Origin: an uncultured Myxococcales bacterium
GTDB lineage: Bacteria > Myxococcota_A > UBA9042
Reading direction: 5' to 3'
Assembly (NCBI GenBank): GCA_903840165.1
Contig: CAIMEY010000010.1
Location: forward strand, 22,331-86,330
Length of the DNA: 64,000 nt
Shown: piece after piece, positions 1-8,084 of the stretch
Layout: each line of letters begins with the position of its first letter
Position numbering within the stretch: the stretch's first letter is position 1
Notes under the pieces: generated by a model
What the model was told of the DNA's origin: nothing
Databases searched by the model: none
Seen by the model: only the letters and a program-made list of their open reading frames with translations
Position numbers and translations under genes: made by a program

Positions 1-1
1 A

Positions 2-559
2 GCGAGCCGCCGCCGCGAGCTAGAGTCAGGTGCAGGGGAATTGCATTTGGCGAGGCAGGCTTACAAGCGGGTGGTCCAAGAGACGATTCGCCGCTACCGG
101 GGCAATGTCCTGCGTCTTGGCGAGCTGTGCCGCGTCGAAGTGCAAGTGCGCGTGCCTGGTGCGGAATTCCTCAAGGATGACGCCGAGGACCTGGTGGGGC
201 GCGCGGGCCTCGAAGTGCGCATCGGCTTTGACGGCAAAAGGCCGGTAGCGGTGGACGATCCGAAGCTTTCGGGCGGGCAGTCCGTGGTCGCGTCGCTGAT
301 CCTGCTGATGGCGCTGACGATGCAGGAAGGGGAGTCCGCCGCCGGATTCTTCATTCTCGACGAGCCTTTTGCCCACCTTTCAGTCGAGCGTATCGATGAA
401 GTGGCGCGCTTCTTGGAAGTCACGCGGGCACAGTTCATCATCACCACGCCGACGACGCATAACTTGCTGGTGTATAACCCCGCGAGATTGACCTTGAATC
501 TGCGCAAGAAGGCACAGAACGAGCGCTATGCGCCGGTGCCCACCTTCCTGCGCCGGTAG
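2..559 (+). CDS. SMC/RecN/SbcC-like ATPase, C-terminal end (partial)
   Basis: The reading frame is open from the left window edge, so this is only the C-terminal ~185 residues of a larger protein. It carries an ABC-type signature (LSGGQ), a Walker B strand with catalytic Glu (FFILDEPF) followed by a D-loop-like AHLS, and a further beta strand (FIITTPT) where the switch region would sit. That arrangement is the C-lobe of the SMC/RecN/SbcC/RecF head domain, which joins a Walker A N-lobe across a coiled coil to bind ATP in DNA repair or chromosome organisation. Arg/Glu-rich residues at the edge look like the end of a coiled coil. The exact family cannot be decided without the N-terminus. Confidence 0.8.
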   Translation, partial: ASRRRELESGAGELHLARQAYKRVVQETIRRYRGNVLRLGELCRVEVQVRVPGAEFLKDDAEDLVGRAGLEVRIGFDGKRPVAVDDPKLSGGQSVVASLILLMALTMQEGESAAGFFILDEPFAHLSVERIDEVARFLEVTRAQFIITTPTTHNLLVYNPARLTLNLRKKAQNERYAPVPTFLRR

Positions 560-635
560 GATTATTTGCGCCATTTTCTCCCGCGCTTACCCTGAGTGCC
601 ACGACGCCCGCAGATGGGCGGACGGGGCTCTTGCG

Positions 636-1202
636 ATGTACAACTTGCGTGAAGCGGCAGAACTGCTGGGTGTTCGCCCGCGGCAACTGCGAAAATGGAT
701 TGAAGCTGGGCACTTCTCTGGTGCTGTCACCAAGGACGTCGGCGACGGGCAGCTGTGGTGCATTCCCCATGAAGCGGTTTCCGCCTTCGTGCGCAGTAGT
801 GCCCGCCGCGGCGTGAGCCCCCAGGTCGATGCGGCCCCCGAGCCAGCGACGGCCGAGGTCATGGCTCCGGCGGCAATGTGCGTTTCCGTTTCAACATCAG
901 TGCCTTGGGCCGTTGTACAGCACCTGCTTTTGGCAGAGGCCGCCCAGCGCCAAGCGTGGCAAGACCTAGCACTGCAGCACGGCAACACCGTGGAAACATT
1001 GCAGGCGACCCTGGCCTGTGAGCGCGACGAGATTCTACGCTTACGCTGTGAACTAGCTGAAATGCGAGACGAATTGTACGAGCTCCGCACGCAGTTGGCC
1101 CGCGTGCATCAGTCTTTGCCGATGCGCGATTGGGACGAACACACGCGCACTACCCAGCCCATCACGCGCGCGATGTTGGCGCTGATTGAAGGTGGGCGCT
1201 AA
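636..1202 (+). CDS. Small HTH (MerR/excisionase-like) DNA-binding protein with coiled coil
   Basis: 188 residues. The ATG at 636 is preferred because the product then starts MYNLREAAELLGV, a classic helix-turn-helix (HTH) of the excisionase/MerR type (LREAAELLGVRPRQLRKWIEAG, read in two halves). Residues upstream of it look non-coding. A Pro/Ala linker follows, then a heptad-rich helix (about residues 105-170, with Arg, Glu and Leu periodicity) that probably dimerises. It sits 76 bases after the ATPase on the same strand, possibly in the same transcript. Target DNA is unknown; a role as transcription factor or DNA-partition/recombination accessory protein is inference. Confidence 0.65.
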   Translation: MYNLREAAELLGVRPRQLRKWIEAGHFSGAVTKDVGDGQLWCIPHEAVSAFVRSSARRGVSPQVDAAPEPATAEVMAPAAMCVSVSTSVPWAVVQHLLLAEAAQRQAWQDLALQHGNTVETLQATLACERDEILRLRCELAEMRDELYELRTQLARVHQSLPMRDWDEHTRTTQPITRAMLALIEGGR

Positions 1203-1385
1203 TACACAGGAAATGCGCCAGCCCTTGCCAAGGCGGAGGCCCTTGGGTAAGGTTCACGGGCTGCGGAGGGCTCGCGTGCACGTCCTAGGGCACCCCGCAG
1301 AAGCGCACGCGTCGTGCGTCTTTGTCCTACGCTTTGTCCAGCCAAGATCGCGGTCCCGGCCGCAGCCATTGACTAGGAGTTTGTC

Positions 1386-2468
1386 ATGTCCCCACGCTTC
1401 TCGCTGCGCCGCGCCCTTGTTGTCGCTGGCCTTTGTACCTTGATTCCAAACGCTTTGTATGCGGAAGACGCTGTCACCGGTGCGGATGATGCGACGGCCG
1501 CCGTCGACGCTGGCGCCGGTGATGCCGTAGCGGTTCCGGATGCCGGTCCCGCCAGCGACGCATCCACGCCCGGCGACACGGCCAGCGGTTCGTTCAACAC
1601 CAATCCGTGCTGGGACCAGAAATGCGCCAAAGAAACAGATGCTTGCAAGGCCGATGCCGATTGTTTGGCCGTCCACAACTGCGGCAGCGATCAGGCCTGC
1701 GTCGACAAAGTCCTCAACAATGACAGCGCCAAGTCGACCAAGGTCCAGGGCTTGATGAACGCCATCTCGGACTGTGGCTGGAAGAGCTGCAACGACCCGA
1801 CCAAGGGCTCGTGCAAGGACAACTGCGGCAAGTACAACGGTGAGACGGCCCCCTGCAACTGCGACTTGGCGTGCACTCAATACGGCGATTGCTGCCAAGA
1901 TATGGTGGCTTTGTGCATGTCCTGCAAGGGCCACTGCACCGACGGTGCCACCGCCTGCGGCTGCGATGACACCTGCGATCCCACCGGCCAGGACACCTCG
2001 GTGCCGCCTTGCTGCGATGACAAGGATGCGTCCTGCCCCTCCACCCCGGTCGCGGAAGGCAGCTGCAAGAACGTCGACTGCACCAAGAGCCTAGCCAAGG
2101 GCAAGAACGCCGACGGCACGGCTGCCACCTGCTACTGCGACAGCAAATGCGCTGGCCACACTGGCGGTTGCTGCAAGGATCAGGCCACGGCCTGCGGTGG
2201 CACGACCCCGGACACCGACGCCGGCCTGACGGGAACTGGCGACGGCGCTGGCAGCGTCGACATTGGCGGCGACACCCCGAGCGGCAATGGCGCGGTCGGC
2301 GATGGCGGAGCCAGCAGTGATAGCAAGACGAACGCAGCCGGTAGCTCGGCTGCTGCAGCCAAGAGCAGCGGTTGCACGGCCGGTTCGCGCAGCCAGTCCG
2401 GCGCCGGTTTGTTGCTGGCCCTGGGCACCTTGATGTGCGCGTTGGCCCTGCGCCGCCGCTTCGTTTAG
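1386..2468 (+). CDS. Exported somatomedin-B-like Cys-rich protein with MYXO-CTERM-like tail
   Basis: 360 residues. Start is supported by an AGGAG at about 1374-1378. A Sec signal peptide (RRALVVAGL...ALYA) is followed by an acidic Ala/Asp linker. Then come a Cys-containing segment and three somatomedin-B-like modules with the paired 'CxCDxxC...CC' core: the clearest contains CNCDLACTQYGDCC, and two looser copies contain CGCDDTC...CC and CYCDSKC...CC. A low-complexity Gly/Asp/Ser linker leads to a C-terminal Cys, a hydrophobic helix (GAGLLLALGTLMCALAL) and RRR. That end matches the MYXO-CTERM sorting-signal architecture of Myxococcota, where a protease processes the protein for surface attachment. 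Surface adhesion or protease-inhibitor-like function is inference. Confidence 0.75.
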   Translation: MSPRFSLRRALVVAGLCTLIPNALYAEDAVTGADDATAAVDAGAGDAVAVPDAGPASDASTPGDTASGSFNTNPCWDQKCAKETDACKADADCLAVHNCGSDQACVDKVLNNDSAKSTKVQGLMNAISDCGWKSCNDPTKGSCKDNCGKYNGETAPCNCDLACTQYGDCCQDMVALCMSCKGHCTDGATACGCDDTCDPTGQDTSVPPCCDDKDASCPSTPVAEGSCKNVDCTKSLAKGKNADGTAATCYCDSKCAGHTGGCCKDQATACGGTTPDTDAGLTGTGDGAGSVDIGGDTPSGNGAVGDGGASSDSKTNAAGSSAAAAKSSGCTAGSRSQSGAGLLLALGTLMCALALRRRFV

Positions 2469-2490
2469 TCCCTCTAGCGTTCTATCCTCC

Positions 2491-2523
2491 ACAGGCCGGT
2501 ATGCCCCAAAGCTACCGGCCTGT
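2491..2523 (+). terminator. Probable intrinsic terminator
   Basis: Ten-base inverted repeat ACAGGCCGGT / ACCGGCCTGT with a 13-base loop, followed on the plus strand by a T-rich stretch (GGCTTTTTG). It lies 23 bases after the somatomedin-B-like gene and before the haemoglobin gene, so it most likely ends the first transcript. Confidence 0.6.
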
Positions 2524-2572
2524 TGGCTTTTTGCGGCATGCCCGCCCGCTTTGGGCTGCGATACGAGGCAAG

Positions 2573-3055
2573 ATGGATCAACCGATGCAACCGGTAGCGC
2601 CTTGGAGTCCCGAGCTTTCTGAGCAACTACGCTTGGCGATGGCGGATTTTGTTGGCCAGGTCCGGCGCGACCCGATGATCGGCTTTCTATTCGCGGGCGT
2701 CGACGAACAAAGGCTTTGCGCCCTGGAATTCCAGTTTACGGCCAGGATGTTGGGGGCTGACATGCCCTACCAAGGTCGCCCAGTAGGCGCCGTGCACGCG
2801 CGCTTGCAGTTGATGGATGGGCAGTTTGCGCGTCGCCGCCGGCTTCTGCACAAGACCTTGCAAGCCCATGGGATTGCAGACGATACCGTGGTAGCGATCT
2901 TGAAGCATACCGACCGGCTGCGGCCCATGGTCTTAGCCCCCGAGGCGACCTGCGCTGCCCGTGGCGGCAGTCAACTTGGTGGCATTGTTTATGAATCGTG
3001 GCAGCCGTCCTCTGAGCCTGTCCCGGCCGTTGGTCAGGCAAAGGAAAAGGGCTAG
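2573..3055 (+). CDS. Truncated haemoglobin
   Basis: 160 residues with the ATG at 2573 (MDQPMQPVAP), which has GAGG a few bases upstream; the frame continues 5' but the extra residues do not look like globin. The protein aligns by eye with group-I-like truncated globins: DPMIGFLFAGVD (B/C helices and CD region), a long E helix ending in YQGRPVGAVHARL, where the His of AVHARL sits at the proximal F8 position that ligates haem iron, and the G helix QFARRRRLLHKTL followed by GIADDTVVAIL. Such proteins bind O2 or NO. A distal Tyr/Gln pair could not be placed with confidence. The C-terminal 30 residues are an unaligned tail. Confidence 0.75.
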   Translation: MDQPMQPVAPWSPELSEQLRLAMADFVGQVRRDPMIGFLFAGVDEQRLCALEFQFTARMLGADMPYQGRPVGAVHARLQLMDGQFARRRRLLHKTLQAHGIADDTVVAILKHTDRLRPMVLAPEATCAARGGSQLGGIVYESWQPSSEPVPAVGQAKEKG

Positions 3056-3070
3056 GCAAGGTGCCTGGCA

Positions 3071-3967
3071 TCAATGTAGCAAGGGCAGTCGGACCACAAA
3101 GCGGGCACCGCCCTTGAATTTATCATCGATTTGAATCTTGCCGCCGTGGTCCTGCACCAAGTGCCGGGCGATGGCTAGGCCCAGACCCGAACCCTCGGTC
3201 ACGCGCGACAGGCGATCGTCAGCTCGGTAAAACCGTTCAAAAACACGGCGATGCTCCGTGCGCGCCACGCCTGGGCCATTGTCGCTGACGGCTAGGACCA
3301 ACTCGCCTTCGTCAGCAAATGCCTCAATATCGATGCATTTTTCCGCACCAGTGTACTTAAAGGCATTGTCGATGAGGTTCTGCAGGATTTCGGCCACGGC
3401 ATCGGCATCTGCGTGAATCGATGGCAGATTCTCAGCAATATGCAGGTCCAGGCGCCCGCCAGCCAGCAAGCGCGGCAGAAATCGATCGGCGACGCGGCGC
3501 ACCAACTCCGCGGGATTCAAGGGTTGTTTGTCGTAGCGGATGCGTCCTGCCTCCAGGCGGGATAGCTCCAGCAGGCGGTCGATCAGGGTCAGGAGCCTTT
3601 CGGTCTCTTGGGTCAAGAGCGTCAGCACCCGATCGCGTTGGGCGGTGTCACTCAGGCGGTTATCCCGTAAGGTCTCAACAAACATACGGATTGACGTGAG
3701 CGGCGTGCGAAAGTCATGGCTGACCTTGCTCAGGAAGTCGGCCTGCAGGGCACTTTCATCGGCGGTCCGCTTGAGGGCGATGACGAGCAGGATGGCGCCC
3801 GCAATCAAGGCGGCGCAGAAACTAAGGATGAGCACGCCAAAGGCGACGTCGGCACTGCGCTGGCGAAAGACGAGCACCAGCACGCCCACGACGATGAGCA
3901 CCACCAGGGGCAGCACCACAAACAGCGCGGAAAAAAAGCCTAATCGACCTTTGGACAGGCGCAGCAT
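3071..3967 (-). CDS. Sensor histidine kinase (membrane-bound)
   Basis: 298 residues. Two N-terminal hydrophobic helices (about residues 12-34 and 42-64) are separated by only a short loop, so there is no sizeable periplasmic sensor. The DHp domain has the H-box SHDFRTPLTS (phosphorylated His). The HATPase_c domain has N-box NLIDNAFKYTG, G1 SDNGPG and G2 GSGLGLAIA. It directly follows the response regulator with no spacer (stop and start codons abut at 3968/3967), so the two form an operon and a cognate pair. The signal sensed is unknown; the short sensor suggests a membrane or cytoplasmic cue. Confidence 0.9.
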   Translation of the reverse strand: MLRLSKGRLGFFSALFVVLPLVVLIVVGVLVLVFRQRSADVAFGVLILSFCAALIAGAILLVIALKRTADESALQADFLSKVSHDFRTPLTSIRMFVETLRDNRLSDTAQRDRVLTLLTQETERLLTLIDRLLELSRLEAGRIRYDKQPLNPAELVRRVADRFLPRLLAGGRLDLHIAENLPSIHADADAVAEILQNLIDNAFKYTGAEKCIDIEAFADEGELVLAVSDNGPGVARTEHRRVFERFYRADDRLSRVTEGSGLGLAIARHLVQDHGGKIQIDDKFKGGARFVVRLPLLH

Positions 3968-4729
3968 CTATTCGCCCTGCCCCGCCGCGGAAAAGCGATA
4001 GCCGACGCCGCGCACGGTGATGAAGTGGCGGGGACGGTCGGGGTCGGGTTCGAGCTTGGTCCGCAGACGCATTACGAAATTATCGACGGTACGTACAGTT
4101 GCATGGTCCAGGCCCCAGACATCGGCCAGCAGGCCATCGCGGGAAAGCACGCGTTCGGGGTGGTCGAGAAAATAGGCCAGCAGGGAAAATTCCCGGGCAG
4201 TCATCGGCACTTCTTCATGGCGACGGCGCACGAGGTGCTGACTGCGATCGACGACCACATCGGCAAATCCTTCGGCCGCGACCGGTGCCTGCGCTAGACC
4301 CGAACGGCGCAAAGCGGCACGAATCCGCGCGCGCAACTCACCGAGCGCAAAGGGTTTGGTCACATAGTCGTCTGCGCCCAGTTCCAGGCCGAGGATCTTG
4401 TCCGCCTCATCGGTGCGCGCCGTCAGCAGAATCACCGGCACATGGCGATCGCGCTTGCGCAAAACACGCAGTACTTCAAAGCCGTTGCGCCCCGGCAGCA
4501 TCACGTCGAGCAGGACAAGGTCAAACCGGGAGCGGGCCAAACATTGCAGCGCCGCATCGCCGTCAGCCGCTGCCTCGCCAGTATGGCCTTCAAGGCTCAG
4601 ATTGAGCAAAAGACCTTCACGAATCGCGACGTCGTCTTCCACCACCAGCACGTGGGCGCGGGCGTCGACCTGGGCCGTAGCGGGCGGCACAGCGCTGGGG
4701 ATGGGCGGGCGAATCGGGTTCGAGTTCAC
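3968..4729 (-). CDS. OmpR/PhoB-family response regulator
   Basis: The receiver domain starts at HVLVVEDD with the phospho-acceptor Asp in LVLLDVMLPG, Thr in LLTART and Lys in YVTKPF. The winged-helix effector domain has MTAREFSLLAYF, RTVDNFVMRLR and RGVGYRF. Partner of the adjacent histidine kinase. The start is uncertain. The frame is open upstream to a TTG at 4819, which would add a Pro-rich tail. A GTG at 4729 or another ~30 codons further in gives a more usual length, and none has a convincing ribosome site. Confidence 0.88.
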   Translation of the reverse strand: MNSNPIRPPIPSAVPPATAQVDARAHVLVVEDDVAIREGLLLNLSLEGHTGEAAADGDAALQCLARSRFDLVLLDVMLPGRNGFEVLRVLRKRDRHVPVILLTARTDEADKILGLELGADDYVTKPFALGELRARIRAALRRSGLAQAPVAAEGFADVVVDRSQHLVRRRHEEVPMTAREFSLLAYFLDHPERVLSRDGLLADVWGLDHATVRTVDNFVMRLRTKLEPDPDRPRHFITVRGVGYRFSAAGQGE

Positions 4730-5015
4730 GGCACCTACGCCTTGCGCGATCGGTCCGCGCGGCCCCACGTCCTGCCGTGGCGGCGCTGCGGTATTGCCGC
4801 AATTGCCCAGGATGCGCAAGGCCCACGGCCACGTCGCGATCCCTGGGCGTCTACGTCACGTCCATGCCGGGCCATGCACAGCGCGCCCTGGTCGCCTACA
4901 AACGCACGCGCAGCGCGCACAAGGCCAGGGAACGGCGCAATGGCACTGCCCCCTGCAAGCGTCGGAAGAACGCGCAGGGAGCCAGCACTGAGGGCCAGAT
5001 TACGGATGCCAGCGG

Positions 5016-5285
5016 CTACAGATGCTCGACGCCCACCTTCTTGACCACAGCCTTCCACACGGTGTCCGGCAACCACTTGGGCCTCTTGGTCGGCGCTTGG
5101 ACCTGGATGCGGTTGCCCTCGAACACGTGCACGCGCTTGGTTCCGCGCTCGCGCAGCCGGATCTCAGTTTCACCGCGGTTGGCCGCCTTGAGGGCCGCGC
5201 CACGTGGCTGGGCGTTGGCGAAAACGATACCGGTATCCTTGCCTTCCTTCATCAGCACGAAGTTCTTCTTTTCCTTGGTGGCCAT
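5016..5285 (-). CDS. Chromosomal protein MC1 homologue (archaeal-type nucleoid protein)
   Basis: 89 residues. The ATG at 5285 has an AGGAG ribosome site just upstream, which excludes the longer open frame. The sequence follows archaeal MC1 almost end to end: NFVLMKEGKDTG, QPRGAALKAANRG, IRLRERGTKRVHVFEG, APTKRPKWLPD and VKK near the C-terminus. MC1 is a monomeric, basic protein that bends DNA sharply in Methanosarcina and haloarchaea. The conserved Arg/Lys/Trp positions I recall as DNA-contacting are kept. It is a single gene with its own leader. Role inferred: nucleoid compaction or architecture. Horizontal acquisition from archaea is plausible, but codon use looks like its neighbours. Confidence 0.85.
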   Translation of the reverse strand: MATKEKKNFVLMKEGKDTGIVFANAQPRGAALKAANRGETEIRLRERGTKRVHVFEGNRIQVQAPTKRPKWLPDTVWKAVVKKVGVEHL

Positions 5286-5780
5286 GGTTTCAGTTCTCCT
5301 TTGCCGTAGGTTGTGTGCATTTCTGCGGACAGACCGCATTCGGCCCCAAAGGCGGGCCCTGACTTGTTCGCATTGCCTCTTCCTATGGCTGCAAACGCGC
5401 CATGATGCAAGTACAAAACGCCCGTTTCGCCAATCCGCTTGCGGCAAAGCTTGGCACGCGCAAGCCCTCAGCATGGTTGGCAAAATGTAGGCGACAAGCA
5501 ACATCATGTACTATCAGGCAGTTACAAAGGACCGCAGTGCAACCCCGACCCGCTCGGCACCTTGCGGCCACGATCAGAGGCTGCGGGCTCCGCGATCGCC
5601 TTTGTGATCTGAAATCCGTCGCCGCGCACCTCACCGGGCAAAGGGCTAAAAATAGCAAAGAAAGTTTCGCTCTCTGGTGGCCGTGGTAGCGTTCCCCTGC
5701 CGTGGCGTACGGGCGACTGCAGGGCAACCGCGGTACCGGCCAGAAGCGAATCGAGCGGCCCTCCAAACGAGGCAAGGCAA
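5286..5780. other. Intergenic region between divergent MC1 and transglycosylase genes
   Basis: About 495 bases with no convincing gene on either strand. It must hold the promoters of both divergent genes. The first 15 bases are the MC1 leader with its AGGAG. I see no clear repeat, RNA gene or strong hairpin. Confidence 0.5.
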
Positions 5781-8036
5781 TTGGCAAATCCTGAATTCTT
5801 CCAGGTCAATGGACTCAGGCGCGCCGCGCAATTGGCCTTGCCGCTCCTGTTTAGCGTACTTCTGCCACTCACAGCGTCGGCCGCCGACCCGTGGCGGCAA
5901 CTTCACAGCAGTGTGCAGCACTGGCGCACGGGTGAACTCGCCGATCTGCCTGGGGAATTGACCGAGCTGACCCGGAGCAAAGACAGCGAAGTGCAGACCT
6001 TGGCGCGATTTCTGCAAGCGCGGTACTTGACACAGCAAGGCGATGGCAAAGGATCGCTAGATATCCTCAAACAAATCAAGTCACTGCGTAACGATGCCCC
6101 GGCGTCCTTTGATTGGGCGGAGATCACGGCCTTGCAAGCGGCTGGTGATTGGCCCGCGGCATTTGAGAAGCTCGCGGAGTTCCGCAAAGAATACAAAGAT
6201 TTTCGCTGGGCAGCTGCGGATTTGCTCTACGTCCGCCTGTCGCAAAAAGTGGCCCCGCCCGATCAGACCGCTGCATTGGCGCTGCAACTGTACGATAAAT
6301 CGAAATTGCACTTGCCTCAAGATGAGTTGCTAAGCATTGCTGCCCGGGCGACAGCGCTCTTTGCCCCGGACAAGGCCAAGGTGCTCTGGCGCAAACTCTT
6401 GATGAAGCATCCGGAAAGTGACTGGATACCAGAGGCGCAACAGGGCATTTTGCCAAGCGAACTGACGGACCAGGAGCAGTTTGAAAGGGTCGAACGCCTT
6501 TTTGCGCGGCGAGCCTACGAGCGCTGTCGCGAACTTGCGCTGCAATTATGGCACCGTGGCGTGCGCAAGAGCGAAGTCGGCTACTACTTGGGCAAGATCG
6601 GTTCGGAGAGACTGCGCGACGATTACCCTAGTTCGATTGAGTACTTGCGTGAGGCAAGCGTTGACAAGGAGCCGCTAGCGACGCAGGCCCTGACCTCGTA
6701 CGCATTGGTCCTGGGCAAGATGGGCCGTTATGACGAGTCGATCGGCCAATTTGACGCTTGGCTTGCGAAGTATCCCGATGTTCCGATTGAGAAACTGGTG
6801 GAGGTTCACTACGACCGGGCACGCATGTTGCGGATGGCCGGCAAGCCCTTGGACGCCTCGCAAGCCATGGCGCAGTTTCTAGAGGCGCACAAAACAGGCT
6901 TTGACTTCGGGAAATACCAGTGGTTTGTCGGCTTTTGGGCCTACCTCGGCGGCGAGTGCGATCGCGCAATTGCGGCCTTTAAGCCCTTGATCGCCAACGT
7001 TAATCCTCTGGTCGGCGGCAAAGCGCGCTACTGGACGGGGCGATGCCAGGAGAAGCTGCAGCAGAAGGGCGAAGCGATTAAGACCCTGACATCCTTGCAA
7101 CATGCCATGCCCCTGACTTGGTACGGCGCGCTGGCGGCGGACGTCTTGACACAATGGGGTGAGGGCAAGCACGTCCTGCAACCGCCTGATTTCTCAAAGA
7201 TCGCCAGCGAAGATCCGTCGCCTTTTGCCGGACTGCCGCGGTCTCCTGAGCTGAAAAAGCTCAAGATTGCGATGTATTTGGGCGAGCCCGACATGGCGCA
7301 ACGGGTTTGGACAGAGTTCGAACCAGCCCTGCGCAAGCAACTCGGCAAGGTCAAGCTCGATCAGTTGCAGACCGCGCTGGCCGATCCGCTGGAGCAGTAT
7401 GCACAGGCGCGCGAGTCGGCCTACGCCAAATACCACAAAGATGTCCAGGGGATGCCGACGATCGACACCCTGGACAAATGGCGAGCGGTGTACCCAAGGG
7501 CCTTTGCTACCCATGCCCGGGCTGCCAGTCGCGCCTTTGCTGTGCCCGAATGGATGATCTACGCGCATATGTTGCAGGAATCACGTTACAAACCATGGCT
7601 CATCTCGGGTGCGCCGGCCTATGGCCTGCTTGAACTCCTGGATCGGACGGCTGCGCGCTTAGCTGCTGAACACAAAGAGGATTACCAGCTTTGGATGCTC
7701 ATGCAACCAGCCCATAACGTCCATTGGGGGGCTCAGTACCTGGGAGCCCTCTACCATAAGTTTGGAGAACAACTGCCGTTTGCCATTGCTAGCTACAATG
7801 GTGGCCCCATGCTCTTGCAGTACCACTTGCAGGTCGCCAGCCAGCAGAAATTGCGGCTTGATGAAATGGTGGACGACTTGGGCCCCCACGAGAGTCGCAA
7901 CTACATCCGCATGGTTGTTGGGCATTTCCTGCGTTACTTGGCGCTCTATGAGTCGCCGAGCACGGCCGCGATCCTGCGCAAGCAATTGCTGCCCTGGGCC
8001 TATCAGGCACAGTGGCACAAAGACCCTGATTATTAA
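5781..8036 (+). CDS. Slt-type soluble lytic murein transglycosylase
   Basis: 751 residues. The start is a TTG at 5781; an N-terminal hydrophobic stretch ending TASAAD is a Sec signal peptide, placing it in the periplasm. Most of the protein is a long helical superhelix (TPR/U-shaped, as in Slt70). The last ~200 residues form the lysozyme-like SLT domain, with MIYAHMLQESRY containing the catalytic Glu, AYGLLELL in place of the usual GLMQLMP motif, and ASYNGGP near the end. It cleaves the MurNAc-GlcNAc bond of peptidoglycan to give 1,6-anhydro ends. The altered Gly-Leu-Met-Gln motif (GLLE) is unusual but keeps the fold. Confidence 0.88.
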   Translation: MANPEFFQVNGLRRAAQLALPLLFSVLLPLTASAADPWRQLHSSVQHWRTGELADLPGELTELTRSKDSEVQTLARFLQARYLTQQGDGKGSLDILKQIKSLRNDAPASFDWAEITALQAAGDWPAAFEKLAEFRKEYKDFRWAAADLLYVRLSQKVAPPDQTAALALQLYDKSKLHLPQDELLSIAARATALFAPDKAKVLWRKLLMKHPESDWIPEAQQGILPSELTDQEQFERVERLFARRAYERCRELALQLWHRGVRKSEVGYYLGKIGSERLRDDYPSSIEYLREASVDKEPLATQALTSYALVLGKMGRYDESIGQFDAWLAKYPDVPIEKLVEVHYDRARMLRMAGKPLDASQAMAQFLEAHKTGFDFGKYQWFVGFWAYLGGECDRAIAAFKPLIANVNPLVGGKARYWTGRCQEKLQQKGEAIKTLTSLQHAMPLTWYGALAADVLTQWGEGKHVLQPPDFSKIASEDPSPFAGLPRSPELKKLKIAMYLGEPDMAQRVWTEFEPALRKQLGKVKLDQLQTALADPLEQYAQARESAYAKYHKDVQGMPTIDTLDKWRAVYPRAFATHARAASRAFAVPEWMIYAHMLQESRYKPWLISGAPAYGLLELLDRTAARLAAEHKEDYQLWMLMQPAHNVHWGAQYLGALYHKFGEQLPFAIASYNGGPMLLQYHLQVASQQKLRLDEMVDDLGPHESRNYIRMVVGHFLRYLALYESPSTAAILRKQLLPWAYQAQWHKDPDY

Positions 8037-8084
8037 ATGGATTTGCCGGAGCGCTGCGCAACTGCCCTGGACCAGACGATTGGC

